A stretch of DNA of 64,000 bases from Saccharopolyspora phatthalungensis. Lineage in GTDB: Bacteria > Actinomycetota > Actinomycetes > Mycobacteriales > Pseudonocardiaceae. The notes beneath the pieces were generated by a model. The model saw nothing but the letters and a program-made list of their open reading frames with translations, searched no databases and was not told the DNA's origin. How positions within the stretch are numbered: the first letter of the stretch is position 1; each line of letters begins with the position of its first letter. The stretch covers positions 2,418,001 to 2,482,000 of the forward strand of contig NZ_JACHIW010000001.1 of NCBI RefSeq assembly GCF_014203395.1. The letters run 5' to 3'. Shown piece after piece: positions 27,645-34,906 of the stretch. The translations under genes and the position numbers were made by a program.

Positions 27645-28406
27645 ATGCGGGGTCCCCAAGTAGCGCCTAAAGGCAGCCTGCCTTCCAAGACTCAGATCAA
27701 CCTTGTTGGCAACCGCCTGAGAAAGATGGTTGACGCCGACAGCTATGAGTTGTTGGACAGTGAGGCCGTCGCCTCCGATAAAGGTCTACTCCAACTCTGG
27801 AGAGCTGTGCACCAGCCACCTTTGCTGAAGTTGCGGATCACGCTTCAACGGGTGGTGTCGTCGGAACTTGGTCCAGCTGGCAAGGGCAAAGTCAACCAGA
27901 GGCTGAAGACGGCCCCGAGTATCGTTGCCAAGCTCGCCCGCCTGAAGACGCGGCTCGCGGAGATGGAGGATCTTGGCGGATGTCGCGCAACGCTGCCAGA
28001 CATGGAGACGCTAACAAACATTCGCGAACGCCTACTGGGTACAGCTAGCCTCAATATCGATTCGACAAAGGGCATCAAGGATTACACCGGTACCCCACAG
28101 ATCGGGGGCTACCGGGCGGTCCATCTAGTCGCGCGGCGCGATGGGTGCAAGATCGAAATACAGCTAAGAACGCAGCGCCAGCAGGATTGGGCGCAAGACG
28201 TGGAGAGCTGGGACAGTGAGTTCGGATTCGACCTGAAGCATCAGAATGCCCCGGACAATGTAGTGCGGCTCTTCCGGCTACTCAGTGACGTTCTTTGGTA
28301 TCAGGACTGTGGGGAACAGGTCCCATCAAGTATGCTCGCTGAGCTGGATGAACTTCAGGATCTTGTTGAGTTTGACCTGCTGGAGGGTGGACATGGAGGG
28401 CTCTAA
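27645..28406 (+). CDS. RelA/SpoT-domain (small alarmone synthetase-like) protein
   Basis: A 253-residue protein whose middle part is a RelA/SpoT nucleotidyltransferase domain. Visible motifs are the RLKTAPSIVAKLARLKTR entry, MEDLGGCRATLPD (usual form: DlaGiR), IKDYTGTPQIGGYRAVHLVA with the substrate-stacking tyrosine, and the acidic catalytic KIEIQLRTQRQQDWAQDVE. No HD hydrolase, TGS or ACT domain is present, so it is a stand-alone synthetase-type protein. Related enzymes make (p)ppGpp or, as toxins (toxSAS, CapRel-type), ppApp or pyrophosphorylated tRNA. ATG 27645 has no ribosome-binding site but TATGCT ends six bases before it, pointing to a leaderless transcript. The downstream small gene overlaps by 14 bases. 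Confidence 0.8.
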   Translation: MRGPQVAPKGSLPSKTQINLVGNRLRKMVDADSYELLDSEAVASDKGLLQLWRAVHQPPLLKLRITLQRVVSSELGPAGKGKVNQRLKTAPSIVAKLARLKTRLAEMEDLGGCRATLPDMETLTNIRERLLGTASLNIDSTKGIKDYTGTPQIGGYRAVHLVARRDGCKIEIQLRTQRQQDWAQDVESWDSEFGFDLKHQNAPDNVVRLFRLLSDVLWYQDCGEQVPSSMLAELDELQDLVEFDLLEGGHGGL

Positions 28407-28689
28407 GGCGGCTATGTGCTGGTTCCTTCTGTTCCACGACCGTCAGGCGAGCAAGTCCTGGCACTCGACCTTCGACAACGCCGAGAGCGCGGCCGCTGCC
28501 TACGACGAAGCTGAACGCAGCTACGCCGAATTGATCTTCGGGCACGCCCCGCGTATGGAGATCGTTTTGGTGGCTGGCGAGACCTTGGACGAGGTGAAGC
28601 GTGGTTACCCGCGCTACTTCCGCAGCGGTGGCCGTAGCGACCGTCGACGTCTACTCATGCAGCAGACACGCTCTCTTGCGCACACTTGA
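28393..28689 (+). CDS. Small unknown protein coupled to the RelA/SpoT gene
   Basis: A 98-residue soluble protein beginning at ATG 28393 inside the end of the RelA/SpoT gene; GGAGGGTGG just upstream can serve as ribosome-binding site. It has an N-terminal hydrophobic strand (MCWFLLFHDR), an alanine-rich helix (AESAAAAYDEAE) and a second strand-helix unit (MEIVLVAGETLDEVKRGYPRYF), then a basic tail. The family is not recognised with certainty; small proteins of this pattern occur on actinobacterial mobile DNA. By position it is the natural candidate for an antitoxin or partner of the RelA/SpoT protein, which is inference. Confidence 0.7.
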   Translation: MEGSKAAMCWFLLFHDRQASKSWHSTFDNAESAAAAYDEAERSYAELIFGHAPRMEIVLVAGETLDEVKRGYPRYFRSGGRSDRRRLLMQQTRSLAHT

Positions 28690-28702
28690 GGCACCCCTGA
28701 CC

Positions 28703-28753
28703 CATGAATGAGCCCCCTGCCGGGTATCTACCTGGCCCGGGGGCTCATTCATG
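28703..28753. terminator. Long hairpin after the islet operon
   Basis: Perfect 15-base arms (28703-28717 and 28739-28753) flank a 21-base interior that itself can pair GCCGGGT with ACCTGGC at one mismatch. It begins 13 bases after the last islet stop codon. The interior contains the acceptor-stem sequence ACCTGGC of tRNA-Tyr. Probably a terminator; no U-tract is present. Confidence 0.6.
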
Positions 28754-28894
28754 GAGAGCGCTGCCTGGAAAGCGGAACGGCGACGACGCTCTCGAAGGTG
28801 CAAGCCACGCTCGGAGGTTCGCCAGTCCCCGAGTGATTGTGTGGCTCGGGCGGAGCCACCCGTGGGCAACCGGCGCTGCCTGCGTAGCAACAAG

Positions 28895-28932
28895 ACGGCC
28901 CTGTGACCGGTTCATACTGGTCACAGGGCCGT
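28895..28932 (-). terminator. Terminator-like hairpin after tRNA-Tyr, inside the islet
   Basis: A perfect 14-bp stem (28895-28908 with 28919-28932) and ten-base loop lies about ten bases downstream of the tRNA-Tyr 3' end on the minus strand. The U-tract is weak (CTTGTTG). It mirrors the placement of the terminator at 27377-27408 and was probably brought by the islet. Confidence 0.6.
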
Positions 28933-28942
28933 TCTCGCTGGG

Positions 28943-28973
28943 TGCCAGGTGGAGGATTCGAACCTCCGAAGGC
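28943..28973 (-). repeat. Att-type direct repeat, copy within tRNA-Tyr
   Basis: This is the tRNA-internal copy of the 31-bp direct repeat that covers the 3' acceptor strand and T arm. It pairs with the copy at 27418-27448 with one mismatch. Confidence 0.85.
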
Positions 28974-29024
28974 AATGCCGGCTGATTTACAGTCAGCTCC
29001 CTTTGGCCGCTCGGGCAACCTGGC
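28943..29024 (-). tRNA. tRNA-Tyr (GTA)
   Basis: An 82-nucleotide class II tRNA with a 7-bp acceptor stem (GCCAGGT/ACCTGGC), discriminator A, anticodon GTA in a CTGTAAA loop context, an extended variable arm, and TTCGAATCC in the T arm. CCA is not encoded. The last 31 bases are duplicated at 27418-27448, making it the integration site of the islet. Confidence 0.95.
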
Positions 29025-29109
29025 GTGCGCACCAGCAGTACTGGCTTGCGGTTAAAAGAATACATACCGATCGCCACCGGTTTCGCAGGGGGTTGCGCCC
29101 CGTCTTCGC

Positions 29110-29418
29110 TCAGTCTTCCTCGGGGTGGAAGACAAGGGTGTTGGCCTGGCTTAGGCCGGCCTCAAGCTCGGCGCGCACCGCCTCGGGCAGCTCTTCGCGG
29201 AACGTCGGACCGGCGGCCTTGACGAGCACCATCAGCCGCTTCGCGAGGCCGCGGGCCTGGGTGAGGCGGACCTCGTCGGTCGCCAGGGTCTGCCGGGACT
29301 CCGCAATCAGCTTGCGGTAGCGGTGGTTGAGCTCGGCGTGGCCGTTGACGACCTCCAGCGCACTCGCCAGATCCGCGAGTTCCGCCGTGCTGACCAGGAC
29401 AAGGTACGGATCGCGCAC
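29110..29418 (-). CDS. Conserved small hypothetical protein
   Basis: A 102-residue, mostly helical, charged protein starting at GTG 29418. It contains LVLVSTAELADLASALEVVNGHAEL at the start and RGLAKRLMVLVKAAGPTF in the middle; no known motif is recognised. There is no signal peptide or membrane segment. TAGGCT on the minus strand (29431-29426) ends seven bases before the start codon and no ribosome-binding site is visible, which suggests a leaderless transcript. Codon use matches the chromosome, so it lies outside the islet. Confidence 0.65.
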   Translation of the reverse strand: MRDPYLVLVSTAELADLASALEVVNGHAELNHRYRKLIAESRQTLATDEVRLTQARGLAKRLMVLVKAAGPTFREELPEAVRAELEAGLSQANTLVFHPEED

Positions 29419-29532
29419 GAAAGGCAGCCTAGTTGACCCGCCACCGGGCGGGCATCCGGCGCGGTAGGCGGGTGCCCGGCAGATCGTCGGCAGCGCCGGT
29501 CAGCTGCATCAACGCCGGGCTAGCCTGGACGC

Positions 29533-29790
29533 ATGGCCATTGATCGAGCAGGTCGTGCGAAGCGGCGGCAGGAGCAGCGCGCCGCGGAGCCGCCCACCGA
29601 GGCGAGACCTGCCGAGCAGCGCGGGGCCGCTTCGGCCGCCTTAGGCGTCGAGGGCCTGTTCAGCGCGGGGGCCAAGCACCAGCTCGAACAGCTGGCCTGG
29701 GTGGAGGTCGTCAAGGAGGACGACCGCGAGGCAGGCGGGCCGCTCGACCTCGACTCGGACGTCGTGCACCTGGAGCGGAAGGAACCGTGA
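29533..29790 (+). CDS. Conserved small hypothetical protein
   Basis: An 85-residue protein with a basic N-terminus (RAGRAKRRQEQRA) and an acidic C-terminal part (VKEDDREAGGPLDLDSDVVHL). TAGCCT at 29521-29526 ends six bases before ATG 29533, so the transcript is probably leaderless. No domain is recognised. It converges on the oxidoreductase gene with a 40-base gap. The pattern and promoter support a real gene, but the function is unknown. Confidence 0.6.
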   Translation: MAIDRAGRAKRRQEQRAAEPPTEARPAEQRGAASAALGVEGLFSAGAKHQLEQLAWVEVVKEDDREAGGPLDLDSDVVHLERKEP

Positions 29791-29830
29791 GCGATTCGGG
29801 GCGCCCTCGGCACCCGGTCCGATCGCGCGG

Positions 29831-30250
29831 TCATCGTTGCGTGGCGGACCAACCGCTCCACCCCGAAACCCGGACCACGATCAACGTGCCCGTCGGCGGA
29901 ATTTCCCGGTACTGCGAGTACTTCTCCGTCAGGGCGGCGAGCAGTTCGGGGCGCGACTCGCACTCGGCCAGTTCGGCCTCGCCGTCGGCGCGCGCCCACC
30001 ACAGCCGGGACCAGTCGTCCTCGTAGTGGTCGACGAGCAGCGCCACCTGCGGGTTCGCGCGGATGTTGCGCAGTCGCTTGAGATTCGGGGTTCGCTTCGG
30101 CTTGTGGTCCACCGCGGTGACGATCACATCGCCGCGAACCGCGAAGACGATCGGCACCAGATGCGGTCGCCCGTGCTCATCGACGCTGGCCAGGCGTGCC
30201 ACCCGCGCTTCGGTGAACCAGGTACGTGCCTGCTGTCGGCTGATGCGCAT
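29831..30250 (-). CDS. PPOX-class, probably F420-dependent oxidoreductase (Rv0121 type)
   Basis: A 139-residue split-barrel flavin/deazaflavin-binding protein. The N-terminus MRISRQQARTWFTEARVARLASVDEHGRP (key part ARLASVDEHGRPHLVPI) is the typical strand pair of the PPOX/FDOR family, and the KPKRTPNLKRLRNIRANPQVALLVDHYEDDW stretch matches the subgroup TIGR03668 that includes M. tuberculosis Rv0121c. The likely cofactor is F420; the substrate is unknown. ATG 30250 was chosen over a longer frame because the extra 21 residues overlap the divergent gene. Starts of the two divergent genes are only 28 bases apart. Confidence 0.82.
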   Translation of the reverse strand: MRISRQQARTWFTEARVARLASVDEHGRPHLVPIVFAVRGDVIVTAVDHKPKRTPNLKRLRNIRANPQVALLVDHYEDDWSRLWWARADGEAELAECESRPELLAALTEKYSQYREIPPTGTLIVVRVSGWSGWSATQR

Positions 30251-30278
30251 GGTCCGGTCCGATCCGTATGTTCGAAGT

Positions 30279-31256
30279 GTGCCTTCGGCTCCATCCGCCC
30301 CAGGGTCCGCCACCGTCGTCGGTCTCAGCTACCGCGATCAGCTCTACTGGCTGCGTTACCAGGACTTCTTTCCCGGTGCGCTCCGGCTCACCGTCGAGAA
30401 CGCTCCGGCCGAGCAGTGGTGGTCGTGGCGCGGCATGAAGGTCCACGTCGATCGCGTCGCGCGGCCGAGCGCGCGCACCAAGCTCATCGCGCTGCACGGA
30501 GTCGGCACCTATGGCCGCATGCTCGGCCCGTACGGGCGGCTGCCCTCGCTGGTGGACCTCGAATTCCTTGCCCCCGACCTCCCGGGCTTCGGCCTGACCA
30601 ACACCGGTCGGCGCACGATCGCCTACCAGGACTGGTTGGCCTGCGTGCTGGACCTGATCGAGCTGGAGCGATCCCGCGACGAACGGCCGATCGTGCTGCT
30701 CGGCATCAGCACCGGCGGCCGACTCGCTTACGACGTCGCCGCGCTGGCCGGCGGCGCGGTGGCCGGCGTGATCACCACCTGCCTGGCCGATCCGCAGCGA
30801 GATGAGGTCCGGCGGCGGCTGGCGGCCCGCCCGGAAATGGCCCAGTGGAGCGGCCTGCTGACGCTGATCCCGAAACCCCTGACGGCGACGCGGGTGCCGG
30901 TGCACTGGATGGCCAACATCGCGGCGGTGTCCAACCACGCCCAGTTCGCCAACCTGGTGTGGGCCGACAGCCTCGGCGGCGGCAGCTGGCTGACGCTCGG
31001 CTTCGTGCGCAGTTGCCTGGCCGCCGCGCCGGCCGCGGCTCCGGAGGACTACGCGGGACCGCCGGTATTGTTGGCGCACCCGGACGAAGACCGGTGGACC
31101 CCGCCGCTGCTGTCAAAGCGGTTCTTCGACCGGATCGCCGGGCCTACCCGCTCCGCGTTGCTCGGCGGCACCGGCCACCTCCCGGTGGAGGAGTCGGGAC
31201 TGGCCGATCTCGACCGCGCGATCCGGGACTTCCTGGATGAGCTCGGTCTCGAGTAG
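30279..31256 (+). CDS. Alpha/beta-fold hydrolase
   Basis: A 325-residue hydrolase. The oxyanion region is IALHGVGTYGR, the nucleophile elbow GISTGG contains the catalytic serine, the acid is probably in LAHPDEDRWTP, and the histidine is in GGTGHLPVEE. No signal peptide or membrane segment is visible, so it is cytoplasmic. GTG 30279 is preceded by TATGTT ending six bases upstream and no ribosome-binding site, consistent with a leaderless transcript. The substrate is not predictable; divergence from the PPOX-type gene is the only context. Confidence 0.82.
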   Translation: MPSAPSAPGSATVVGLSYRDQLYWLRYQDFFPGALRLTVENAPAEQWWSWRGMKVHVDRVARPSARTKLIALHGVGTYGRMLGPYGRLPSLVDLEFLAPDLPGFGLTNTGRRTIAYQDWLACVLDLIELERSRDERPIVLLGISTGGRLAYDVAALAGGAVAGVITTCLADPQRDEVRRRLAARPEMAQWSGLLTLIPKPLTATRVPVHWMANIAAVSNHAQFANLVWADSLGGGSWLTLGFVRSCLAAAPAAAPEDYAGPPVLLAHPDEDRWTPPLLSKRFFDRIAGPTRSALLGGTGHLPVEESGLADLDRAIRDFLDELGLE

Positions 31257-31570
31257 TCACAGCCCGTTCCCGCCGGTTGCATACGGCGTTCGGGCCGATC
31301 GGTTGCTGCGGCGATCATCACAAGAAGCCATGCCGTGCCTGGTCGGGCCCGACCGGGGACGGTGCTCGGCGGCCGTTGTGAAATCTTTGCAGGTCAACTC
31401 GCAGTCTTGTGCAAAGATGTCGAGCCGGACCATGCGCAGCAAGGAAGATGCTCGTTTCGCGGTACCTGCGGCGGGGGGCCGTTGACCTCTGGCCATCCGT
31501 GCGCTCGTGCGTCACGATCGGCGACGGCAATTGTGTGCGCGCCCGCGTCGCCGGGTGGGGAGGAGCGTGG
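31257..31570. other. Intergenic region before the EAL-domain gene
   Basis: About 310 bases without a supported gene. The only structured element noted is the inverted repeat at 31383-31418. The open frame running through it in the EAL frame is not supported by a ribosome-binding site before ATG 31571. Confidence 0.5.
31383..31418. promoter_or_regulatory. Inverted repeat ATCTTTGCA-N18-TGCAAAGAT
   Basis: Perfect nine-base arms (31383-31391 and 31410-31418) are separated by 18 bases, about 150 bases before the EAL gene. The AT-rich arms are unusual for the region. This geometry suits two half-sites bound by a dimeric or looping regulator, or an RNA hairpin in the leader. Confidence 0.45.
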
Positions 31571-34204
31571 ATGATCGAGCGTCACCGCTCCCTCGGTCCG
31601 GAATCCGGTCTCGAGCCCGCCCGCCCACCGGTGCGCGCCGAGGTAGATCCGGTGCGGCGCCGGATGTTCACCGGCTTCTCGTTCGTGGTACTCGCCGTCG
31701 GCATCCTCGCCTCCGTGGCGACCTCGGCGATGTTGCCCTTCCACTACCGTCCCGACCTGCTGTTCATCGGACCGCTGCTGGCCATGGGTTTCCTGCTGGC
31801 CGAGCAGTTGACCATCGACGTGGACGTCAAGCGGGTCGGCTGGACCATCTCCTTCACCGAGATCCCGCTGATCCTCGGGCTGCTGACGGTGCCGTTCGAG
31901 GTCGTGCTGGCGGCCAACCTGCTGGCCGGGCTCGGCGCGCAGGTCGGGCGCCGCGCGGCCACCCACGTGGTCTACAACGCGGGCGTGCTGTGCCTGGAGA
32001 TCGCGGTGCCGTTCGCGGTGGCCAATGCGGCGAACCTGGCGTTGGCCGAGGTGGCCCCGGCCTGGTTCGGCCCGGTCGTCGGCACCCTGACCTCTCCGCT
32101 GATCAGCTGCGCTTTCGCGCTCGCCGCGCTGCACGTGCTGGGCGGCGCGATGCGGGTGTCGGCCGGGATGCGCCTCGCGGTGAACACGTTGGCCGTGGGC
32201 CTGCTCAACACCTCGGTCGGCTTGGTCGGCTACGAGGTCTCGATCAGCACCCCGTGGGGATGGCTGCTGGTGGCGCTGGTCGCGGTGGCCGTGATCGGCC
32301 TGTACCGCGCGTACTCCGGCTTGCTGCGCGAGCAGCGCGACCTGGAGACGCTCAGCGACGTCAGCCTCAGCGTGGCGCGCTCCGGGCAGACGGCCCCGCA
32401 CGGCCCGTCCGAGTCCGTCGTCGGCGAGCCGGAGGTGTCGGTCAGCGAGTGGGAGCCGGTCGCCGAACGGATCCGCGAACAGCTCAACGCGACCCGGGTG
32501 GTGCTGCGGCTGCGGCTGGACCCCAGCGGCGAGGTCAGCACGCTGGTCGCGGGCGGGTCGCTGCCCGATGTGGCCACGCAGGCCGCGCCCTCGGCGTTGC
32601 GCGATGACCCGCTGTTGCAACTGCCGGGCAGTCACGTGCGCTCCTTCCGAACGCTTGAAGCGCCCGAGGACGTGCGGCGGGCGCTGCGCCAACGCGGGGC
32701 GTACGAGGCGCTAGTCGTGCCGCTGCGCGGCGCGAGCCAGTTGCTCGGTGCCGTTGAAGTGCACGACCGGGTCAGCCGGTGGCGCGGGTTCGGCCGCGCC
32801 GACGTGCGTCTGCTGCACACCCTGGCCAGCCACCTGGCGACCGCGATGGACAACCGCCGACTGCTCGCGCGGCTGCGTCACGACGCCTACCACGATCCGC
32901 TGACCGGCCTGCTCAACCGCACCGGATTCCGCGAGATGGCGGCCGAGGAACTGCGCAACGGGCGCACCGCCGTCGTGCTGCGGATCGACCTCGACGTGCT
33001 CACCACCGTCAGCGAGGCCCTCGGCTACACCTGGGGCGACCGGATGATCGTCGCCGCCGGGCAGCGGATGCGGGAGGAACTCGGCGAGGCGCCGCTGGCC
33101 AGGCTGGAAGCGAATTCCTTCGCGGTGCTGCTGCTGGATCGCAGCGAAGCCCAGGCGCACGAGACCGCTCAGCACCTGCGCGAGGCGATCGCCAAGCCGT
33201 ACCCGCTGGACCGGATCGTGGTGGAGGCCGTCGGCATCGCCGGGTATGCCTCGTCCGAGCCGGCGGACGGCGATTGCGAAACCGACATCGACACCCTGCT
33301 GCAGCACGCCGACGTGGCGGTGCGGGCGGCCCGCAACGGCGAGGACGGCGTGCGCGGCTACGCCCCCGCGATGGGTCAGGTCTTCCTGCGCCGATTCCAG
33401 CTGGTCACCCAGTTCCGGCAGGCGCTGGACTCCGGCCAGGTCGAGGTGCACTACCAGCCGAAGGTCGCGCTGCCCGCCCGTCAGGTGGTGGGCGCCGAAG
33501 CGCTGGTCCGCTGGTCGCACCCGGAGTACGGGCGGCTGGATCCCGACGAGTTCGTGCCGCTGGTGGAGGCCACCGGGTTGGTCGACGCGCTCACCTCGTT
33601 CGTCATGGAATGCGCACTGGTCAAGATTCGGCAGTGGATGGACCGCGGGCTGCGGATGTCGGTGGCGGTGAACCTGTCGGTGCGTAACCTGGCCGACGAG
33701 ACCTTCCCGGATCGCGTCGGCGAGGCGTTGCTGCGCCACGACATCCCGCCGGAGCTGCTCACCTTCGAACTGACTGAGTCCGGCGTGATGGCCGACCCGG
33801 AGCGGTCGCTGCCGGTGCTGCGCCGACTGCACGCGATGGGCGTGGTGCTCGCGGTGGACGACTTCGGCACCGGGTACTCGTCGCTGGCCTACCTGCGGCA
33901 GCTGCCGGTAGACGAGGTAAAGATCGACAAGAGCTTCGTGCTCGGCATGGGCACCGATCTCGGCGACATGGCGGTGGTCCGCTCGATCGTCGAGCTCGGG
34001 CACTCGCTGGACCTGGTTGTCGTTGCCGAGGGCGTGGAGGACGATGCGGCGCGCGATCAGCTGGTGGAGATGAGCTGCGACGTCGCGCAGGGCTACCTGA
34101 TCTCGCGGCCGCTTTGCGAGGAACGCTTCGAGGCGTGGCTGCAGGCCCGCACCAAGCGCGATTGCGGGCCCCGATGCGAGACGGTGCTCACACTGCTGCA
34201 CTGA
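31571..34204 (+). CDS. Membrane GGDEF(degenerate)-EAL cyclic-di-GMP phosphodiesterase
   Basis: An 877-residue protein beginning at ATG 31571 after GGGGAGGAGCG. The first about 240 residues hold roughly eight membrane helices; a GAF-like region follows, then a GGDEF domain and a C-terminal EAL domain. In the GGDEF domain the signature is replaced by EANSF (in RLEANSFAVLLLD), so cyclase activity is unlikely. The EAL domain is intact: AEALVRW, NLSVRNL, FELTESGVM, DDFGTGYSSLAYLRQLPVDEVKIDKSFV (key DDFGTG and K of KIDKSF), and VVAEGVED. It should therefore degrade cyclic di-GMP under control of the sensory membrane part. The gene stands alone. Confidence 0.88.
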   Translation: MIERHRSLGPESGLEPARPPVRAEVDPVRRRMFTGFSFVVLAVGILASVATSAMLPFHYRPDLLFIGPLLAMGFLLAEQLTIDVDVKRVGWTISFTEIPLILGLLTVPFEVVLAANLLAGLGAQVGRRAATHVVYNAGVLCLEIAVPFAVANAANLALAEVAPAWFGPVVGTLTSPLISCAFALAALHVLGGAMRVSAGMRLAVNTLAVGLLNTSVGLVGYEVSISTPWGWLLVALVAVAVIGLYRAYSGLLREQRDLETLSDVSLSVARSGQTAPHGPSESVVGEPEVSVSEWEPVAERIREQLNATRVVLRLRLDPSGEVSTLVAGGSLPDVATQAAPSALRDDPLLQLPGSHVRSFRTLEAPEDVRRALRQRGAYEALVVPLRGASQLLGAVEVHDRVSRWRGFGRADVRLLHTLASHLATAMDNRRLLARLRHDAYHDPLTGLLNRTGFREMAAEELRNGRTAVVLRIDLDVLTTVSEALGYTWGDRMIVAAGQRMREELGEAPLARLEANSFAVLLLDRSEAQAHETAQHLREAIAKPYPLDRIVVEAVGIAGYASSEPADGDCETDIDTLLQHADVAVRAARNGEDGVRGYAPAMGQVFLRRFQLVTQFRQALDSGQVEVHYQPKVALPARQVVGAEALVRWSHPEYGRLDPDEFVPLVEATGLVDALTSFVMECALVKIRQWMDRGLRMSVAVNLSVRNLADETFPDRVGEALLRHDIPPELLTFELTESGVMADPERSLPVLRRLHAMGVVLAVDDFGTGYSSLAYLRQLPVDEVKIDKSFVLGMGTDLGDMAVVRSIVELGHSLDLVVVAEGVEDDAARDQLVEMSCDVAQGYLISRPLCEERFEAWLQARTKRDCGPRCETVLTLLH

Positions 34205-34238
34205 GGCGCGGCGGTGCGCGCGGCGGGCCATTTCGGGT

Positions 34239-34267
34239 CGAAAAGCGGCTTGTGACCTGGCTTTTCG
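34239..34267 (+). terminator. Hairpin after the EAL gene
   Basis: CGAAAAGC (34239-34246) pairs with GCTTTTCG (34260-34267). The stem has T residues in its 3' arm and lies about 35 bases past the stop codon. It probably separates the EAL transcript from the tRNA-Thr promoter (candidate -10 TAAAGT at 34309-34314). Confidence 0.45.
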
Positions 34268-34336
34268 GACTAACGACCCCCCGGTTTCGCGAGGCCGTTC
34301 GGGGTGTGTAAAGTTCTAATCGCTCCGCAAGGGCAT

Positions 34337-34409
34337 GCCCCAATAGCTCAGTCGGCAGAGCGTCTCCATGGTAAGGAGAAGGTCTACGGTTCGATTCCGT
34401 ATTGGGGCT
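34337..34409 (+). tRNA. tRNA-Thr (GGT)
   Basis: A 73-nucleotide tRNA with acceptor stem GCCCCAA/TTGGGGC, D-arm TAGCTCAGTCGG, anticodon GGT in CCATGGTAA and T-arm GGTTCGATTCC. The discriminator is T and CCA is not encoded. It heads the tRNA-Thr, tRNA-Met, rpmG cluster that is conserved in actinomycetes. Confidence 0.95.
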
Positions 34410-34514
34410 CGAAAGGCAGCCGCGGTGCTCGGTAAACTGGGTGCTGTGGCTGTTTTGCGTGGGATATCCTGCGTCGGCTGAGGCGCCAGGTGCTCGCATC
34501 GAGGGTCCCAGCAT

Positions 34515-34590
34515 GGCGGTGTAGCTCAGTCGGTAGAGCAAGCGGCTCATAATCGCTGTGTCGCCGGTTCAAGTCCGGCCACCGCTACCA
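34515..34590 (+). tRNA. tRNA-Met (CAT), elongator type
   Basis: A 76-nucleotide tRNA with acceptor stem GGCGGTG/CACCGCT (terminal G-U pair), anticodon CAT in GCTCATAATC, T-arm GGTTCAAGTCC and an encoded CCA at 34588-34590. The base-paired first position fits an elongator rather than an initiator tRNA. It lies 105 bases after tRNA-Thr. Confidence 0.92.
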
Positions 34591-34656
34591 GTCACGGGTT
34601 CGCGCGGATCTCCAGCGAACCGTTCCGGAGTAAGACCGAGAGAGAAAGGCACCTCC

Positions 34657-34821
34657 GTGGCCGCCACCGACGTCCGACCCAAGATCACGCTGGCGTGCGA
34701 GGAGTGCAAGCACCGCAACTACATCACCAACAAGAACCGGCGCAACGACCCGGACCGCTTGGAGATGAAGAAGTTCTGCCCGAACTGCGGTACGCACAAG
34801 CTGCACAAGGAAACCCGCTGA
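34657..34821 (+). CDS. rpmG: 50S ribosomal protein L33
   Basis: A 54-residue bL33 protein starting at GTG 34657, preceded by GAGAAAGG. Two CxxC pairs (CEEC and CPNC) form a zinc ribbon, so this is the zinc-containing (C+) form. The core [20 protein letters not shown] is typical. A terminator follows at 34848-34880. Position before hadAB and secE matches other actinomycetes. Confidence 0.95.
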   Translation: MAATDVRPKITLACEECKHRNYITNKNRRNDPDRLEMKKFCPNCGTHKLHKETR

Positions 34822-34847
34822 CCCAGCGGTCCTGCCCAGCTTCCGCG

Positions 34848-34880
34848 AAAGCCCGCCCCCGAACCGGGGAGCGGGCTTTT
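34848..34880 (+). terminator. Intrinsic terminator after rpmG
   Basis: AAAGCCCGCCCCC pairs with GGGGAGCGGGCTTTT (one bulge) and ends in four T residues. It lies 27 bases after the rpmG stop. Confidence 0.75.
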
Positions 34881-34906
34881 CGTTGTTCCCGCCCGATGCG
34901 ATCGAG

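Larger units (their letters stand above)
27418..28973. mobile_element. 1.5-kb integrated islet at tRNA-Tyr
   Basis: The segment is bounded by 31-bp direct repeats of the tRNA-Tyr 3' end and keeps the tRNA gene intact at the right end. Its coding part has clearly lower GC (about 55% in a counted 60-base sample at 27721-27780) than the surroundings and uses codons such as ATA, AGA and CTA that are rare elsewhere in the window. It holds two overlapping plus-strand genes and no recognisable integrase, so it is either a mini-island mobilised in trans or a deletion remnant of a larger element. Confidence 0.75.

Noticed and set aside
27479..27670. A 63-codon frame at the left end of the islet that might be an excisionase or integrase remnant
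   Set aside because: No helix-turn-helix or integrase motif, no ribosome-binding site, and it overlaps the start of the RelA/SpoT gene.
31409..31570. A longer N-terminus for the EAL protein
   Set aside because: The extra codons lack a ribosome-binding site, contain the inverted repeat, and the strong GGGGAGGAG lies just before ATG 31571.
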